Assembly: GCF_003955665.1 (NCBI RefSeq)
Contig: NZ_RXHU01000066.1
Location: forward strand, 1-64,000
Direction of reading: 5' to 3'
From: Paenibacillus whitsoniae
GTDB lineage: Bacteria > Bacillota > Bacilli > Paenibacillales > NBRC-103111
DNA: 64,000 bases
Below the pieces are notes generated by a model that saw only the letters and a list, made by a program, of their open reading frames with translations, had not been told where the DNA came from and made no database searches. The position numbers and the translations under genes are program-made. Below are positions 25,465-34,696 of this stretch, one piece after another (position 1 is the stretch's first letter; each line of letters opens with the position of its first letter).

Positions 25465-28050
25465 TTGGCAAAACGCAAGAAGAAAACGAAACCGGTGAAA
25501 ACAAGTCTGTTGTTTGAACTGTACGGCATTCTCATCTTGATCTTCTCTGTCATTGCGATTGCCCGTCAAGGGCATGTTGGGAACTCGCTTTATTATTTAT
25601 TTCGTTTTTTTGTGGGAAGCTGGTATTCCTTAATCCCATTAATCTTTATTTATGTCGGCTTGTATGCCATGATTAAGCGGGATTGGCCGCTGTTGATAAC
25701 CCCCAAGAAGCTAGGAATTCTATTGCTTATTCTAGGCTTGCTGATCAAGAATCATATCGATCTGTTTACCCAGCTGTACCCGGATAACAATTTCTCCTCG
25801 GGTAAAATCATTTCGTCGACGTGGGACGCGATGCTGGGCGGGTTGGCTCCGACCGACGCTGGGCATGAAGCGATAGAGCATGGCAGCGGAGGCGGCATGA
25901 TTGGCGCATTGCTGTACAGCATCTTGTATTTCCTGTTTGACTATCTCGGTGCAAGATTAATTCAATATATGCTGTTTGTGATGGGCTTTATTCTGGCTAC
26001 CGGGATTTCCTACATCGATGTAGGGAATATCGTTAAGGGGCGGTTTCAGAATGTGGGGCAAAACTTTAAAGACCGCATGAAGGAATGGCTGCAGGACCGA
26101 GAATCCAGGTCGCCGCAACCGGCGAGCGCCGCTAGCAGCAATGCGACGAGGGCAAAGAAACCGGTCTATGTGCCGGTTGACGATGAGTTTGATGAAGAAG
26201 TATTCCAACCGGTGAAACGGGCGAAGAAGACGCCGTTGTTTATGGAACTGATTAAGCCGATTAAAGAGGGACGGAAGAAGAAGGCCGCTGTGAGTGCCGG
26301 TTCGCACGAGGATGAGGATGATTTGGACGAGCTGTCCACAAACGAATCTCCATCCGCGAATGAGGAAGTTGTGTACAAAGTAGCAGGCGACGTGCACGAG
26401 CCGGAGGCGCCGCAGGCGGCTGCGCCAAGCCTGGATCCAATCATCCGGGACTTCCAGGAGCAAGTGATGCAGGACATACAGCTGGCGGAAAGAACGCAGC
26501 CTTCGAGCCCGGCTCCGGCCGCTGTGCCAGTGGCAGTAGCCGCTCCGCATGCGAAAGCGCAGGAGGACAGTGAATCGAACGAACCGGTTACCGTCGAGTT
26601 TCAGGAAGCGCCGCCTGTCATGACGAAGCCGTACGAGATGCCGTCGCTGGAGCTGCTCGCTAAGCCTGCGCTCGGCAAAGGCAGCGAATTGGCGGATTAT
26701 AAAGCGAACGCAAGGAAGTTGGAAGCGACGCTGGAAAGCTTTGGCGTGAGGGCCAAAGTGCTGGAGGTTGTCCGTGGGCCGGCCGTGACGCGGTATGAGA
26801 TCCAGCCGGATGTCGGCGTGAAAGTCAGCCGGATCGTGTCGTTGACCGACGATATTGCGTTGGCGCTCGCCGCAAAAGACATTCGGATGGAGGCGCCGAT
26901 TCCAGGCAAATCCGCCATCGGTATCGAGGTGCCGAATTTGGAAGTCTCGGTCGTGACGATGCGTGAGGTCATGGAGACGTCAGCGTTCCAGGAGTCGAGT
27001 TCCCGCCTCTCTGTCGTGCTGGGCCGCGATATTTCCGGTCAGCCGATCGTCGGCAATCTGGCGCGCATGCCGCACTTGTTGGTTGCCGGGGCGACGGGCT
27101 CAGGGAAATCGGTCTGTATCAACGGTATTATTACGAGCGTGCTGTATAAAGCGAAACCGAACGAAGTGAAGTTCCTCATGATTGACCCGAAAATGGTCGA
27201 GCTTAACGTCTACAACGGCATTCCGCATTTGCTGGCTCCGGTGGTCACCGACCCGCGCAGAGCATCGCTTGCGCTGAAAAAAGTCGTTGTGGAGATGGAG
27301 AAACGGTACGAGCTGTTCTCTAAAAGCGGTACCCGGAACATCGAAGGGTACAACGCGATGCTAGCGGAAACCGGAACGGCGGCGCCGCTGCCGTATTACG
27401 TCGTTATCGTGGACGAGCTTGCCGACCTCATGATGGTTGCGGCGAACGATGTCGAAGACTCGATTTGCCGCTTAGCGCAAATGGCGCGCGCAGCCGGCAT
27501 TCATTTGATTATAGCGACGCAGCGTCCATCGGTGGATGTCATCACCGGGGTCATCAAAGCGAACATTCCGTCGCGGATCGCCTTTGGGGTATCGTCACAG
27601 GTGGACTCCCGGACGATTCTGGATATGGTGGGCGCCGAGAAACTGCTGGGTCGTGGCGACATGCTGTACCTGCCGGTCGGCGCGTCCAAGCCGGTGCGCG
27701 TGCAGGGGGCGTTCCTGTCCGACCAAGAGGTCGAGCAGGTTGTGAGCTTTGTTCGCACGCAGGAGCAAGCCAACTATCGCGAGGAATTGGTTCCGCAGGT
27801 AGAAGAGGCGCCGGAGCAGCAGAACGAGATCGAGGACGAACTGTACGATCAAGCGGTTCAAATCGTGCTGGAAGCGAAGCAAGCCTCGGTTTCTTTGCTT
27901 CAGCGCCGCATGCGCGTCGGCTACACGCGCGCTGCGCGTCTGGTTGACGCGATGGAAGCCAAAGGCGTCGTCGGCCCGTACGAGGGCAGCAAGCCGCGTG
28001 AGGTGCTGATGTCCCTCGAGCAATATCAGCATAACCGAATGAGTTCATAA
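25465..28050 (+). CDS. spoIIIE: DNA translocase SpoIIIE/FtsK
   Basis: About 861 residues. It pumps chromosomal DNA through the division or sporulation septum. The N-terminal part has four to five membrane segments (from LYGILILIFSVIAIA to YMLFVMGFILATGI). A charged, proline/alanine-rich linker (about residues 210-390) follows. The motor has Walker A GATGSGKSVCING, Walker B VVIVDELADLMM and the RIAFGVSSQVDSRTILD region. The C-terminal winged-helix gamma domain (QASVSLLQRRMRVGYTRAARL) reads KOPS/SRS polarity sequences. TTG 25465 (or GTG 25462) is placed 6-9 bases after GGGGGTG; the open frame extends 25 codons further but through the promoter. Confidence 0.95.
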   Translation: MAKRKKKTKPVKTSLLFELYGILILIFSVIAIARQGHVGNSLYYLFRFFVGSWYSLIPLIFIYVGLYAMIKRDWPLLITPKKLGILLLILGLLIKNHIDLFTQLYPDNNFSSGKIISSTWDAMLGGLAPTDAGHEAIEHGSGGGMIGALLYSILYFLFDYLGARLIQYMLFVMGFILATGISYIDVGNIVKGRFQNVGQNFKDRMKEWLQDRESRSPQPASAASSNATRAKKPVYVPVDDEFDEEVFQPVKRAKKTPLFMELIKPIKEGRKKKAAVSAGSHEDEDDLDELSTNESPSANEEVVYKVAGDVHEPEAPQAAAPSLDPIIRDFQEQVMQDIQLAERTQPSSPAPAAVPVAVAAPHAKAQEDSESNEPVTVEFQEAPPVMTKPYEMPSLELLAKPALGKGSELADYKANARKLEATLESFGVRAKVLEVVRGPAVTRYEIQPDVGVKVSRIVSLTDDIALALAAKDIRMEAPIPGKSAIGIEVPNLEVSVVTMREVMETSAFQESSSRLSVVLGRDISGQPIVGNLARMPHLLVAGATGSGKSVCINGIITSVLYKAKPNEVKFLMIDPKMVELNVYNGIPHLLAPVVTDPRRASLALKKVVVEMEKRYELFSKSGTRNIEGYNAMLAETGTAAPLPYYVVIVDELADLMMVAANDVEDSICRLAQMARAAGIHLIIATQRPSVDVITGVIKANIPSRIAFGVSSQVDSRTILDMVGAEKLLGRGDMLYLPVGASKPVRVQGAFLSDQEVEQVVSFVRTQEQANYREELVPQVEEAPEQQNEIEDELYDQAVQIVLEAKQASVSLLQRRMRVGYTRAARLVDAMEAKGVVGPYEGSKPREVLMSLEQYQHNRMSS

Positions 28051-28067
28051 GGTTATATCTATTGAAG

Positions 28068-28099
28068 AAGGCACACGCTGGAGTGTGTCTTTTTCTTTT
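28068..28099 (+). terminator. spoIIIE terminator
   Basis: AAGGCACAC / GTGTGTCTT stem with loop GCTGGA, then TTTTCTTTT. Confidence 0.83.
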
Positions 28100-28216
28100 A
28101 CCGCTATGCACAAAGTCTGGATCGTGAAAACGTATTTTCTGCATAATGGACGCCACGCTTTCTCATAATAAGCAAGAAAAGGTTAGGCAAAATGAAAAGC
28201 GAGGTTGATTACAGGA

Positions 28217-29035
28217 ATGACGAAACGGATCCTTCTGATTGCATGCAGCATTGCAGTTGTACTTGTACTAGGCTTTCAACTCAAGGACAAACTCCGTCAG
28301 CCAGCCGAGGAAACGTTCAGTTCCAATGAAATTCGCTATGGCGCTACAGGGACGGATGTGAATGAGCTGCAAGGCAGGCTTAAATTCATCGGTTTTTACG
28401 GCGGCTCGGTGGATGGTGATTTTGGATATAAAACATTAACGGCAGTGAAACGGTTCCAAGGTGAATTCGGCATGAAAGTGGACGGGATTGTCGGTTCCAA
28501 AACGAAGCTGAAGCTATGGGAAGCGACGAAAAACTGGAAGCCCACAGGTCCAAATATGGGTGAGGCGAAAAGCGGAAGCTCCGGAAGCCCCGGAAGTGCG
28601 GGGACCGGTGGCGGCGGGGCAGCTGCCTCTACGGCAAACGATAAGCCTGCCAATTTGACGCCATCCAACAATTTAGGCTACTCCGAGCAGGATATTAACT
28701 TAATGGCCAATGCCGTGCACGGCGAGGCGCGCGGGGAGCCATACATCGGACAAGTGGCGGTGGCGGCAGTCATTTTAAATCGGGTCAAATCAGCCAGTTT
28801 CCCGAACACGATTTCGGGCGTTATTTTTCAGCCGGGCGCTTTCACTGCGGTAGCTGACGGCCAGATCTGGCTGACGCCGAACGAGTCGTCGAAGAAGGCG
28901 GTCAAAGACGCGCTGAACGGTTGGGACCCGACCGGCGGCTGCATCTATTATTTTAATCCGGCGACCGCCACGTCCAAATGGATTTGGAGCCGGACGCAAG
29001 TGAAGACCATTGGCAAACATATTTTCTGTATATAA
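28217..29035 (+). CDS. Cell-wall hydrolase, PG_binding_1 + Hydrolase_2 (SleB-like)
   Basis: About 272 residues. A signal peptide/anchor (ILLIACSIAVVLVLGFQL) is followed by a peptidoglycan-binding domain (GTDVNELQGRLKFIGFYGGSVDGDFGYKTLTAVKRFQ), a Gly/Ser/Ala-rich linker (about residues 115-150) and the SleB/CwlJ catalytic domain (DINLMANAVHGEARGEPYIGQVAVAAVILNRV; FTAVADGQIW). The catalytic Glu is in HGEARGE. SleB-type enzymes cleave muramic-delta-lactam cortex during germination, but vegetative paralogues exist, so the substrate is uncertain. An upstream TTG (28205) is less likely than ATG 28217. It is not part of the B. subtilis gene order here. Confidence 0.88.
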   Translation: MTKRILLIACSIAVVLVLGFQLKDKLRQPAEETFSSNEIRYGATGTDVNELQGRLKFIGFYGGSVDGDFGYKTLTAVKRFQGEFGMKVDGIVGSKTKLKLWEATKNWKPTGPNMGEAKSGSSGSPGSAGTGGGGAAASTANDKPANLTPSNNLGYSEQDINLMANAVHGEARGEPYIGQVAVAAVILNRVKSASFPNTISGVIFQPGAFTAVADGQIWLTPNESSKKAVKDALNGWDPTGGCIYYFNPATATSKWIWSRTQVKTIGKHIFCI

Positions 29036-29069
29036 TAACGAAGGAACATGGAGAAGGAACCGGCATTGG

Positions 29070-29099
29070 TTGCTTCTCCTCTTCGTATAGGAATATAAT
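29070..29099 (+). promoter_or_regulatory. Promoter before ymfF, overlapping a hairpin
   Basis: TTGCTT (29070-29075), 18 bases, TATAAT (29094-29099). The -35 lies in the right arm of a GGAGAAG/CTTCTCC hairpin (29050-29079) that may end the hydrolase transcript. Confidence 0.5.
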
Positions 29100-29133
29100 G
29101 GAACTAACTTAACGATAGAAGGGAGACCGACCT

Positions 29134-30411
29134 TTGGAGCCAAAATTTGAGCGCAGTACTTTGAAGCACATTCGCCTGCACGTTTTGCCCACGGATCGAT
29201 TCAAAACGTTTGCCATCTCCGTGTACATAGGCCGCCAGCTTGAAGAAGACAACGTGACCGGCACCGCGCTTACGCCATTTATTCTTCGCAGAGGTACGGC
29301 ATCCTTGCCGGAGACGAAGCAGTTCCGCGAGCATCTAGACGATTTGTACGGAGCGGGCTTCGGATTCGATATTTATAAGCGCGGCGATTATCAGATCGTT
29401 CAGCTGAAAATGGATATTATTAACGACCGTTTCGTCAAATCGGCGGATTCCCTGCTGAAACAGGGGCTTGGGTTCGTCGGTGAAACGTTGACACGCCCTG
29501 CAACAGAAAACGGACATTTCCGTCAAAAATATGTCGATGCGGAAAAGCAAACGCTTCAAAAACGTATCGAATCCATCGTTAACGATAAAATCCGTTATGC
29601 AGCCGAGCGCTGCCTGGAGGAGATGTGCAGCAATGAGCCGTATCGCCTCCATCCGTTAGGCAAAATTGAAGATTTGGCTGAGCTCAGCGCGGCAAGCCTG
29701 TTTGAGCAGTACCAGAACTGGCTGCGCACGTCGCCGATGGATATTTATGTGGTTGGCAATACGACGCTCGCCGAAGTCGAAGGGATTGTGAAGCAGGCGT
29801 TCGATATTGACCGCGACGCAGGAGCAGCCTATGTCACTTCGGTGCCCCGCGGCGCCTCCGGCGAAGTCAAAACGATCGTCGAACGTCTTGATGTCAATCA
29901 AGGAAAGCTGAATATGGGGCTGCGGACTAACGTCTCCTACAAGGACGATCTGTACCCTGTAGCGCTTATGTATAACGGCGTGTTGGGCGGTTATCCGCAT
30001 TCGAAGCTGTTCACCAATGTGCGCGAGAAAGCCAGCCTGGCGTACTATGCTTCATCCCGTTTTGATGGACATAAAGGCATCCTGACGATTCAATCCGGCA
30101 TTGAGATGGCCAATTATGAGAAGGCGGTCGATATTATCCGGAAGCAGTTGAAAGCGATGGAGGATGGCGACATCACGGACATCGAGTGGGGACAGACACG
30201 GGCGATGATCAGCAATCAGCTGCGTGAAATTCAAGACTCGGCGTTCGAAATGATTTCGTTTGATTTTAACGCAATTTTATCGGGGAAAGAGCGTACGGTT
30301 CCCGGCTTGATCGAAGCGATTGAGAAGGTCGATATTCCGGCGATCGCCGAGGTGGCGAAGCGGGTTCAACTCGATACGATATACTTTTTACGGGATCAGA
30401 AGGGGGAGTAG
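29134..30411 (+). CDS. ymfF: Inactive M16-type peptidase homologue YmfF
   Basis: 425 residues of the M16 fold. The place of HxxEH holds EHLDDLYGAGFGF without the histidine pair, so zinc binding is lost. The C-terminal M16 domain (LGGYPHSKLFTNVREKASLAYYASSRF) is kept. This matches the YmfF-YmfH pairing, in which one partner is catalytically dead and completes the clamshell for the active one. TTG start at 29134 after AGAAGGGAG. The stop of ymfF and start of ymfH are 3 bases apart. Confidence 0.9.
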   Translation: MEPKFERSTLKHIRLHVLPTDRFKTFAISVYIGRQLEEDNVTGTALTPFILRRGTASLPETKQFREHLDDLYGAGFGFDIYKRGDYQIVQLKMDIINDRFVKSADSLLKQGLGFVGETLTRPATENGHFRQKYVDAEKQTLQKRIESIVNDKIRYAAERCLEEMCSNEPYRLHPLGKIEDLAELSAASLFEQYQNWLRTSPMDIYVVGNTTLAEVEGIVKQAFDIDRDAGAAYVTSVPRGASGEVKTIVERLDVNQGKLNMGLRTNVSYKDDLYPVALMYNGVLGGYPHSKLFTNVREKASLAYYASSRFDGHKGILTIQSGIEMANYEKAVDIIRKQLKAMEDGDITDIEWGQTRAMISNQLREIQDSAFEMISFDFNAILSGKERTVPGLIEAIEKVDIPAIAEVAKRVQLDTIYFLRDQKGE

Positions 30412-30414
30412 GGC

Positions 30415-31698
30415 ATGCAAACAATTCCATACGCGCAGCTGGGTGAAACCATTTATCATGAAGTGCTCGATAATGGCTTGCATGTGTTTGTTCTTCCGAA
30501 GGAAGGCTTTCAAAAAACATACGCCACCTTTTCAACGAAGTATGGCTCGATCGATAATCATTTTCAGGTGGCAGGCAAGCCGGAAGTGCAGGTACCGGAC
30601 GGTATTGCACATTTTCTTGAGCATAAAATGTTTGAAGAGCCGGAAGGCGATATTTTCGCCACATTTGCAACGAACGGCGCCTCCGCGAACGCCTTTACCA
30701 GCTTTGACCGGACGGTATACCTGTTCTCGTCAACGGACCGTTATCTCGAGAATTTAACGACATTAATTAATTTTGTTCAGAATCCGTATTTTACAGACGA
30801 GAATGTTGAGAAAGAAAAAGGCATCATCGGCCAGGAAATTAAGATGTATGAGGATAATGCAGATTGGCGCAGCTATTACGGCCTCATTGAAGCCCTATAC
30901 GCCAAGCATCCGATTCATATCGATATCGCGGGGACAGTCGCTTCGATTTCGGAAATTACGAAGGAAACGCTTTATGAGTGCTACCACACCTTTTACCATC
31001 CCAGCAATATGAGTTTGTTCGTTGTGGGTGGTGTGAATGCGGAAGAGGTAATTAACCTCGTTAAACAAAATCAAGCCGCGAAAACATTCCCGCCACAAGG
31101 CGCGATTCAGCGCTTCTTTCCGGAGGAGCCTGCTCAGGTGAGAGAAGCCCAAAGGTTGATGCATTTGCCTGTCTCCATGCCCAAGTGCTTGATGGGCTTT
31201 AAGGAACAGCCGCCTGCGGAAACCGGTAAACCGCTTCTGGTCCGCGAACTGACGACGAAGCTGATGCTCGATATTTTATTCAGCTCCAGCTCGGATATTT
31301 ATCAAAGCCTGTATGACGACCAGTTGATCACGGATAACTTCGGTCATGAATACAACTGCAGCGAAGGCTACGCCTTCTCGATTGTTGGCGGCGATACGAA
31401 AGATCCGGAAGGGCTGACTGCCCGCATCCGCGAAGAAGTGGAGCAGCGCAAAGCAACCGGCGTAGATCCAATTGCCTTCGAACGGAGCCGCAAGAAGAAA
31501 ATCGGCAATTTCCTCCGCATGATGAATTCCCCTGAATCCATTGCCAATGAGTACACGAAGTATCGGTTCAGAGGCATTGATTTATTTGATATTTTGCCGG
31601 TATATGAACAAATAACATTGGAAGATGTAAACGCGCGTTTCCGCGATCATTTTGACTGGTCGAAGCTGGCCGTTTCCATCGTTCGAAGCCGCGAATAG
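30415..31698 (+). CDS. ymfH: M16 family zinc protease YmfH
   Basis: 427 residues. The active-site inverted zinc motif is HFLEHKMFE (near residue 65), with the third ligand Glu in EKGIIGQEIKMYED. The C-terminal half is weaker but retains the M16 fold (YEQITLEDVNARFRDHF at the end). It probably works with YmfF as a heterodimer. ATG at 30415 immediately after GGGGGAG. Followed by ymfI after 5 bases. Confidence 0.92.
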   Translation: MQTIPYAQLGETIYHEVLDNGLHVFVLPKEGFQKTYATFSTKYGSIDNHFQVAGKPEVQVPDGIAHFLEHKMFEEPEGDIFATFATNGASANAFTSFDRTVYLFSSTDRYLENLTTLINFVQNPYFTDENVEKEKGIIGQEIKMYEDNADWRSYYGLIEALYAKHPIHIDIAGTVASISEITKETLYECYHTFYHPSNMSLFVVGGVNAEEVINLVKQNQAAKTFPPQGAIQRFFPEEPAQVREAQRLMHLPVSMPKCLMGFKEQPPAETGKPLLVRELTTKLMLDILFSSSSDIYQSLYDDQLITDNFGHEYNCSEGYAFSIVGGDTKDPEGLTARIREEVEQRKATGVDPIAFERSRKKKIGNFLRMMNSPESIANEYTKYRFRGIDLFDILPVYEQITLEDVNARFRDHFDWSKLAVSIVRSRE

Positions 31699-31703
31699 CG
31701 GGT

Positions 31704-32456
31704 ATGACCAATAAACCGTTCCACGAGCAGACGGTGCTGATTACGGGAGCCAGCAGGGGAATTGGCGCCGCAATCGCGCAGCGTTTTGCCGCGGAGGGCA
31801 TGCAAATCGTCATTCATTACAGGGAATCGCATGAGGCTGCCAATGAGGTGGCGCGGGCGTGCATGAAAAAAGGCGCAAAAGTGCTGACTGTTTCCGCCGA
31901 TATGCAGTCTCGGGATCAGATTCTCAAGATGCGTGACAAATTGGAGCAGATGGGGATGGTGCCGGACATTGTCGTGAACAATGCGGGCATTTCTCATTAT
32001 GGCTTGTTAACCGACATTTCCGAAGAAGATTGGGACTACGTGATGAATGTGAATCTGAAAGGCGTGTTTCTATGCTCTCAGGCGTTTGTCCCAGCGATGA
32101 TTTCGCAGAAGTTTGGACGCATCATTAATGTCTCTTCCATCTGGGGCATATCCGGCGCGTCCTGCGAAGTTGCTTATTCCACAGCCAAAGGCGGACTTAA
32201 CGCTTTTACCAAGGCGCTTGCGAAGGAATTGGCCCCGTCTGGCGTTACGGTGAACGCGGTTGCTCCCGGCGCGGTGGAGACGGATATGATGGCCGGTTTT
32301 CACGTTGACGAGAAAGTCGCGATTGAAAATGAGATTCCTGTCGGCCGTTTTGGGATGCCGGAAGAAGTCGCTTCGCTCGTTTACTTCCTGGCCCTGCCGG
32401 AGTCGGGCTATATTACAGGCCAAATTATTAGTCCAAATGGGGGCTGGCTGACCTGA
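31704..32456 (+). CDS. ymfI: SDR-family oxidoreductase YmfI (EF-P modification reductase)
   Basis: 250 residues. Classical short-chain dehydrogenase: TGASRGIG nucleotide site near residue 15, NNAG, the Ser in NVSSIWG, the YSTAKGG (YxxxK) catalytic pair and the PGAVETDM loop. In B. subtilis YmfI reduces the 5-aminopentanone group on elongation factor P to 5-aminopentanol. The assignment rests on gene order after ymfFH plus the SDR signature. FabG-type ketoacyl reductase is the alternative from sequence alone. Confidence 0.85.
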   Translation: MTNKPFHEQTVLITGASRGIGAAIAQRFAAEGMQIVIHYRESHEAANEVARACMKKGAKVLTVSADMQSRDQILKMRDKLEQMGMVPDIVVNNAGISHYGLLTDISEEDWDYVMNVNLKGVFLCSQAFVPAMISQKFGRIINVSSIWGISGASCEVAYSTAKGGLNAFTKALAKELAPSGVTVNAVAPGAVETDMMAGFHVDEKVAIENEIPVGRFGMPEEVASLVYFLALPESGYITGQIISPNGGWLT

Positions 32457-32570
32457 TTCTTATATTTTGCCATTTCTGCATACCTGGAAGCATCGCATAA
32501 TTGAGGCTTGAGAAGCGCATATTACTTTTTGTAATGACCATTTCTCATAACTCAAAGGAGGCTTCTTACA

Positions 32571-32822
32571 ATGGCAACTGTACTTAAAGTGTTCGACAAA
32601 TGGAAAGAATTTTTGGCTGAACGCGTGAGTCAGGCTGGGCATGCAGGAATGAGCGAAGAAACGATCGCTAAGCTTGCCTTTCAGATCGGTGAGTTTCTAT
32701 CGAACAAAGTAGATCCGGAAAACGAACAAGAACGTTTACTCAAAGAGTTGTGGGATGCTGGCGATGAGCAAGAGAAGCAGACAATCGCACGCCTTATGGT
32801 GAAATTAGTAGACAAAGGTTAA
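32571..32822 (+). CDS. ymfJ: DUF3243 protein YmfJ
   Basis: 83 residues, wholly helical-looking, recognised by the block VFDKWKEFLAERVSQAG and by KLAFQIGEFLSNKVDPENEQERLLKELWDAG. Function unknown; conserved in spore formers next to ymfI and ymfK. ATG after AAAGGAGG with good spacing. It has its own 114-base upstream gap, which has no clear promoter. A short hairpin follows. Confidence 0.88.
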   Translation: MATVLKVFDKWKEFLAERVSQAGHAGMSEETIAKLAFQIGEFLSNKVDPENEQERLLKELWDAGDEQEKQTIARLMVKLVDKG

Positions 32823-32852
32823 TTACCGTTTTACAATTTAATCAGGTATAAT
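32823..32852 (+). promoter_or_regulatory. Candidate promoter before the lipoprotein gene
   Basis: TTACCG (32823-32828), 18 bases, TATAAT (32847-32852). The hairpin at 32856-32878 begins almost at the predicted +1. Confidence 0.4.
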
Positions 32853-32855
32853 GGG

Positions 32856-32880
32856 AAAGCCTCCTTTTCGGAGGCTTTTG
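32856..32880 (+). terminator. ymfJ terminator-like hairpin
   Basis: AAAGCCTCC / GGAGGCTTT perfect 9-bp stem with TTTTC loop and short T run. Confidence 0.7.
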
Positions 32881-32916
32881 CATGCTTTCATAGCAAAGAA
32901 AGGATTAACGACAGGT

Positions 32917-33768
32917 ATGCGTACGCTTCGAAACGGAATGGTCATAATTTTACTTATCTGCTTGATTGCCGGCTGCACTAGCCGCGGTATTCCTACAATC
33001 CAACAAGATATGTTTGAACGAAAAATATCGGTGCTAATGCTTTCAAGCGCTGAACTCCCAGACGCAGCGAAACAATCGATTGGGCAAGCTTTGCTGAAAT
33101 GGCGGGATCAAAGCTCGATCGCTTTCGATTGGGTAAAGGACTTGCAAACGGTGGATGCCGATGCCGTCGCGAAATTGAAAACGGCTTCGTACGATTACAT
33201 ATATGTGGCTGGGAATGGCCTGTTTTCATCGGCTGCGGCATGGATGGGGGCTAATCCAACCTCAGGGAAATGGACGTTTCTGCAGAGCGAGCCTGATGCA
33301 GCCAATCAAAGCGCTGCAATTGCCGACAAAGCGGCGCTGCTGCAAGTGGATACGGCTCAAATCGAGACGATGAAAAAGACATGGGTTCAAAGCCTGTTGG
33401 ACCAACAGACGCCGATCGAATGGGTAACGAAGGCCGAGCGGCCGATTCCTTCCGTATGGGCGCCTTCCGAAGAAAGCGATCATATCGTATTGCTGGATAA
33501 TAACCCGCAATGGTTCCAGCAGCTTGCTTTTCAGGTGAACCAGCATCATGCGAAATGGGTCGTTTTTTATGCTCAGGCTGAGGAAGCCCAGGTTCAGAAA
33601 GCGAAGACGCTCGGCATTTCCGTGATGGATTTGACGGCAGCCCTGTCCGCAAATTTGAGTTGGGATGACATTTTAGCGAATCGCTTAGGAGTTATGATGA
33701 ATCATAGCTGGCAAGCAGGGGTGCAGAATTACAATTTGCAAGAGCTGAAAGAACTAAAAATGAAATAA
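32917..33768 (+). CDS. Lipoprotein of unknown function
   Basis: About 283 residues. The N-terminus (MRTLRNGMVIILLICLIAGC) ends in a lipobox LIAGC, so it should be lipid-anchored outside the membrane. The rest has alternating strands and helices, and the C-terminus LGVMMNHSWQAGVQNYNLQEL weakly recalls basic-membrane-protein/Med-type substrate-binding proteins. I do not recognise it firmly. ATG 32917 is chosen because it gives a clean signal peptide; the open frame starting at 32851 runs through the terminator hairpin. It lies between ymfJ and ymfK, where B. subtilis has no such gene. Confidence 0.7.
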   Translation: MRTLRNGMVIILLICLIAGCTSRGIPTIQQDMFERKISVLMLSSAELPDAAKQSIGQALLKWRDQSSIAFDWVKDLQTVDADAVAKLKTASYDYIYVAGNGLFSSAAAWMGANPTSGKWTFLQSEPDAANQSAAIADKAALLQVDTAQIETMKKTWVQSLLDQQTPIEWVTKAERPIPSVWAPSEESDHIVLLDNNPQWFQQLAFQVNQHHAKWVVFYAQAEEAQVQKAKTLGISVMDLTAALSANLSWDDILANRLGVMMNHSWQAGVQNYNLQELKELKMK

Positions 33769-33799
33769 TCCGGCTTGTCCGTTGAGGTTGAGAAGGATA

Positions 33800-33829
33800 T
33801 TGACGAATTTTGTAGAAATGTTTTAAATA
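33800..33829 (+). promoter_or_regulatory. Candidate promoter of ymfK
   Basis: TTGACG (33800-33805), 18 bases, TAAATA (33824-33829), 50 bases before the start codon. Confidence 0.45.
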
Positions 33830-33879
33830 CGTAGATTAGTCGCTGTTTATGCGGCATACAACTTAATGAGGTGGAAGAC

Positions 33880-34644
33880 GTGGACGTTAAAGAATGGTAC
33901 ATGGAATACAAAATTCATAAAAATCGGCCGGGTCTCCTAGGGGACATTGCTTCCCTGATGGGGATGCTGGATATTAATATTGTGACGATTAACGGGGTTG
34001 AGGATCGCACGCGCGGCATGCTTTTGCAGACCAACGATGAAGAAAAAATTGACTTAATGGGTAAAATGTTAAAAAAAGTAGATAATATTACTATTACTGC
34101 TTTGAGACCGCCCAAATTAGTGGATATTTTGGCTGTACGTCACGGCCGTTACATCGAGCGCGACTCCGACGACCGCAAAACCTTCCGTTTCACGCGCGAT
34201 GAACTGGGGCTTCTCGTCGATTTCCTGGGGGAAATTTTCAAACGCGAAGGCAATCAGGTTGTGGGGCTGCGCGGGATGCCGCGCGTCGGGAAGACGGAAT
34301 CGATTATCGCCGGCAGTGTTTGCGCCAATAAGCGTTGGACGTTCGTATCGTCCACACTGCTTAGACAAACGGTCCGCAGCCAGCTTTCCGAGGATGAAAT
34401 GGCGCCTAACAACGTCTACATCATTGATGGCATCGTTTCCACTATTCGTTCCAACGAGAAGCACTATGGGCTGCTGCAGGACATTATGTCGATGCCGTCG
34501 ACGAAAGTGATCGAGCACCCCGATATTTTTATTCGTGAATCCGAATATACGTATAGTCACTTTGATTATATTATTGAACTGCGGAACAATCCGGACGAGG
34601 AAATCAATTACGATTCGTTCACGTATACATCTGAACCTTTTTAG
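33880..34644 (+). CDS. ymfK: DUF3388 protein YmfK
   Basis: About 254 residues. The N-terminal ~70 residues look like an ACT domain (WYMEYKIHKNRPGLLGDIASLMG; DINIVTINGVEDRTRGMLL). The remainder is the DUF3388 core with a P-loop-like GLRGMPRVGKTESIIAGS near residue 132, and it ends in YDSFTYTSEPF. No biochemical role is established that I know of. GTG at 33880 is preferred over GTG 33871 because GAGGTGG occupies 33869-33875. It precedes the rodZ homologue, as in B. subtilis (ymfK-ymfM). Confidence 0.88.
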   Translation: MDVKEWYMEYKIHKNRPGLLGDIASLMGMLDINIVTINGVEDRTRGMLLQTNDEEKIDLMGKMLKKVDNITITALRPPKLVDILAVRHGRYIERDSDDRKTFRFTRDELGLLVDFLGEIFKREGNQVVGLRGMPRVGKTESIIAGSVCANKRWTFVSSTLLRQTVRSQLSEDEMAPNNVYIIDGIVSTIRSNEKHYGLLQDIMSMPSTKVIEHPDIFIRESEYTYSHFDYIIELRNNPDEEINYDSFTYTSEPF

Positions 34645-34696
34645 GGGATGTATCGTCCATTTACGAGGATATTCTTCTAGATGAGGAGGTGACCAT

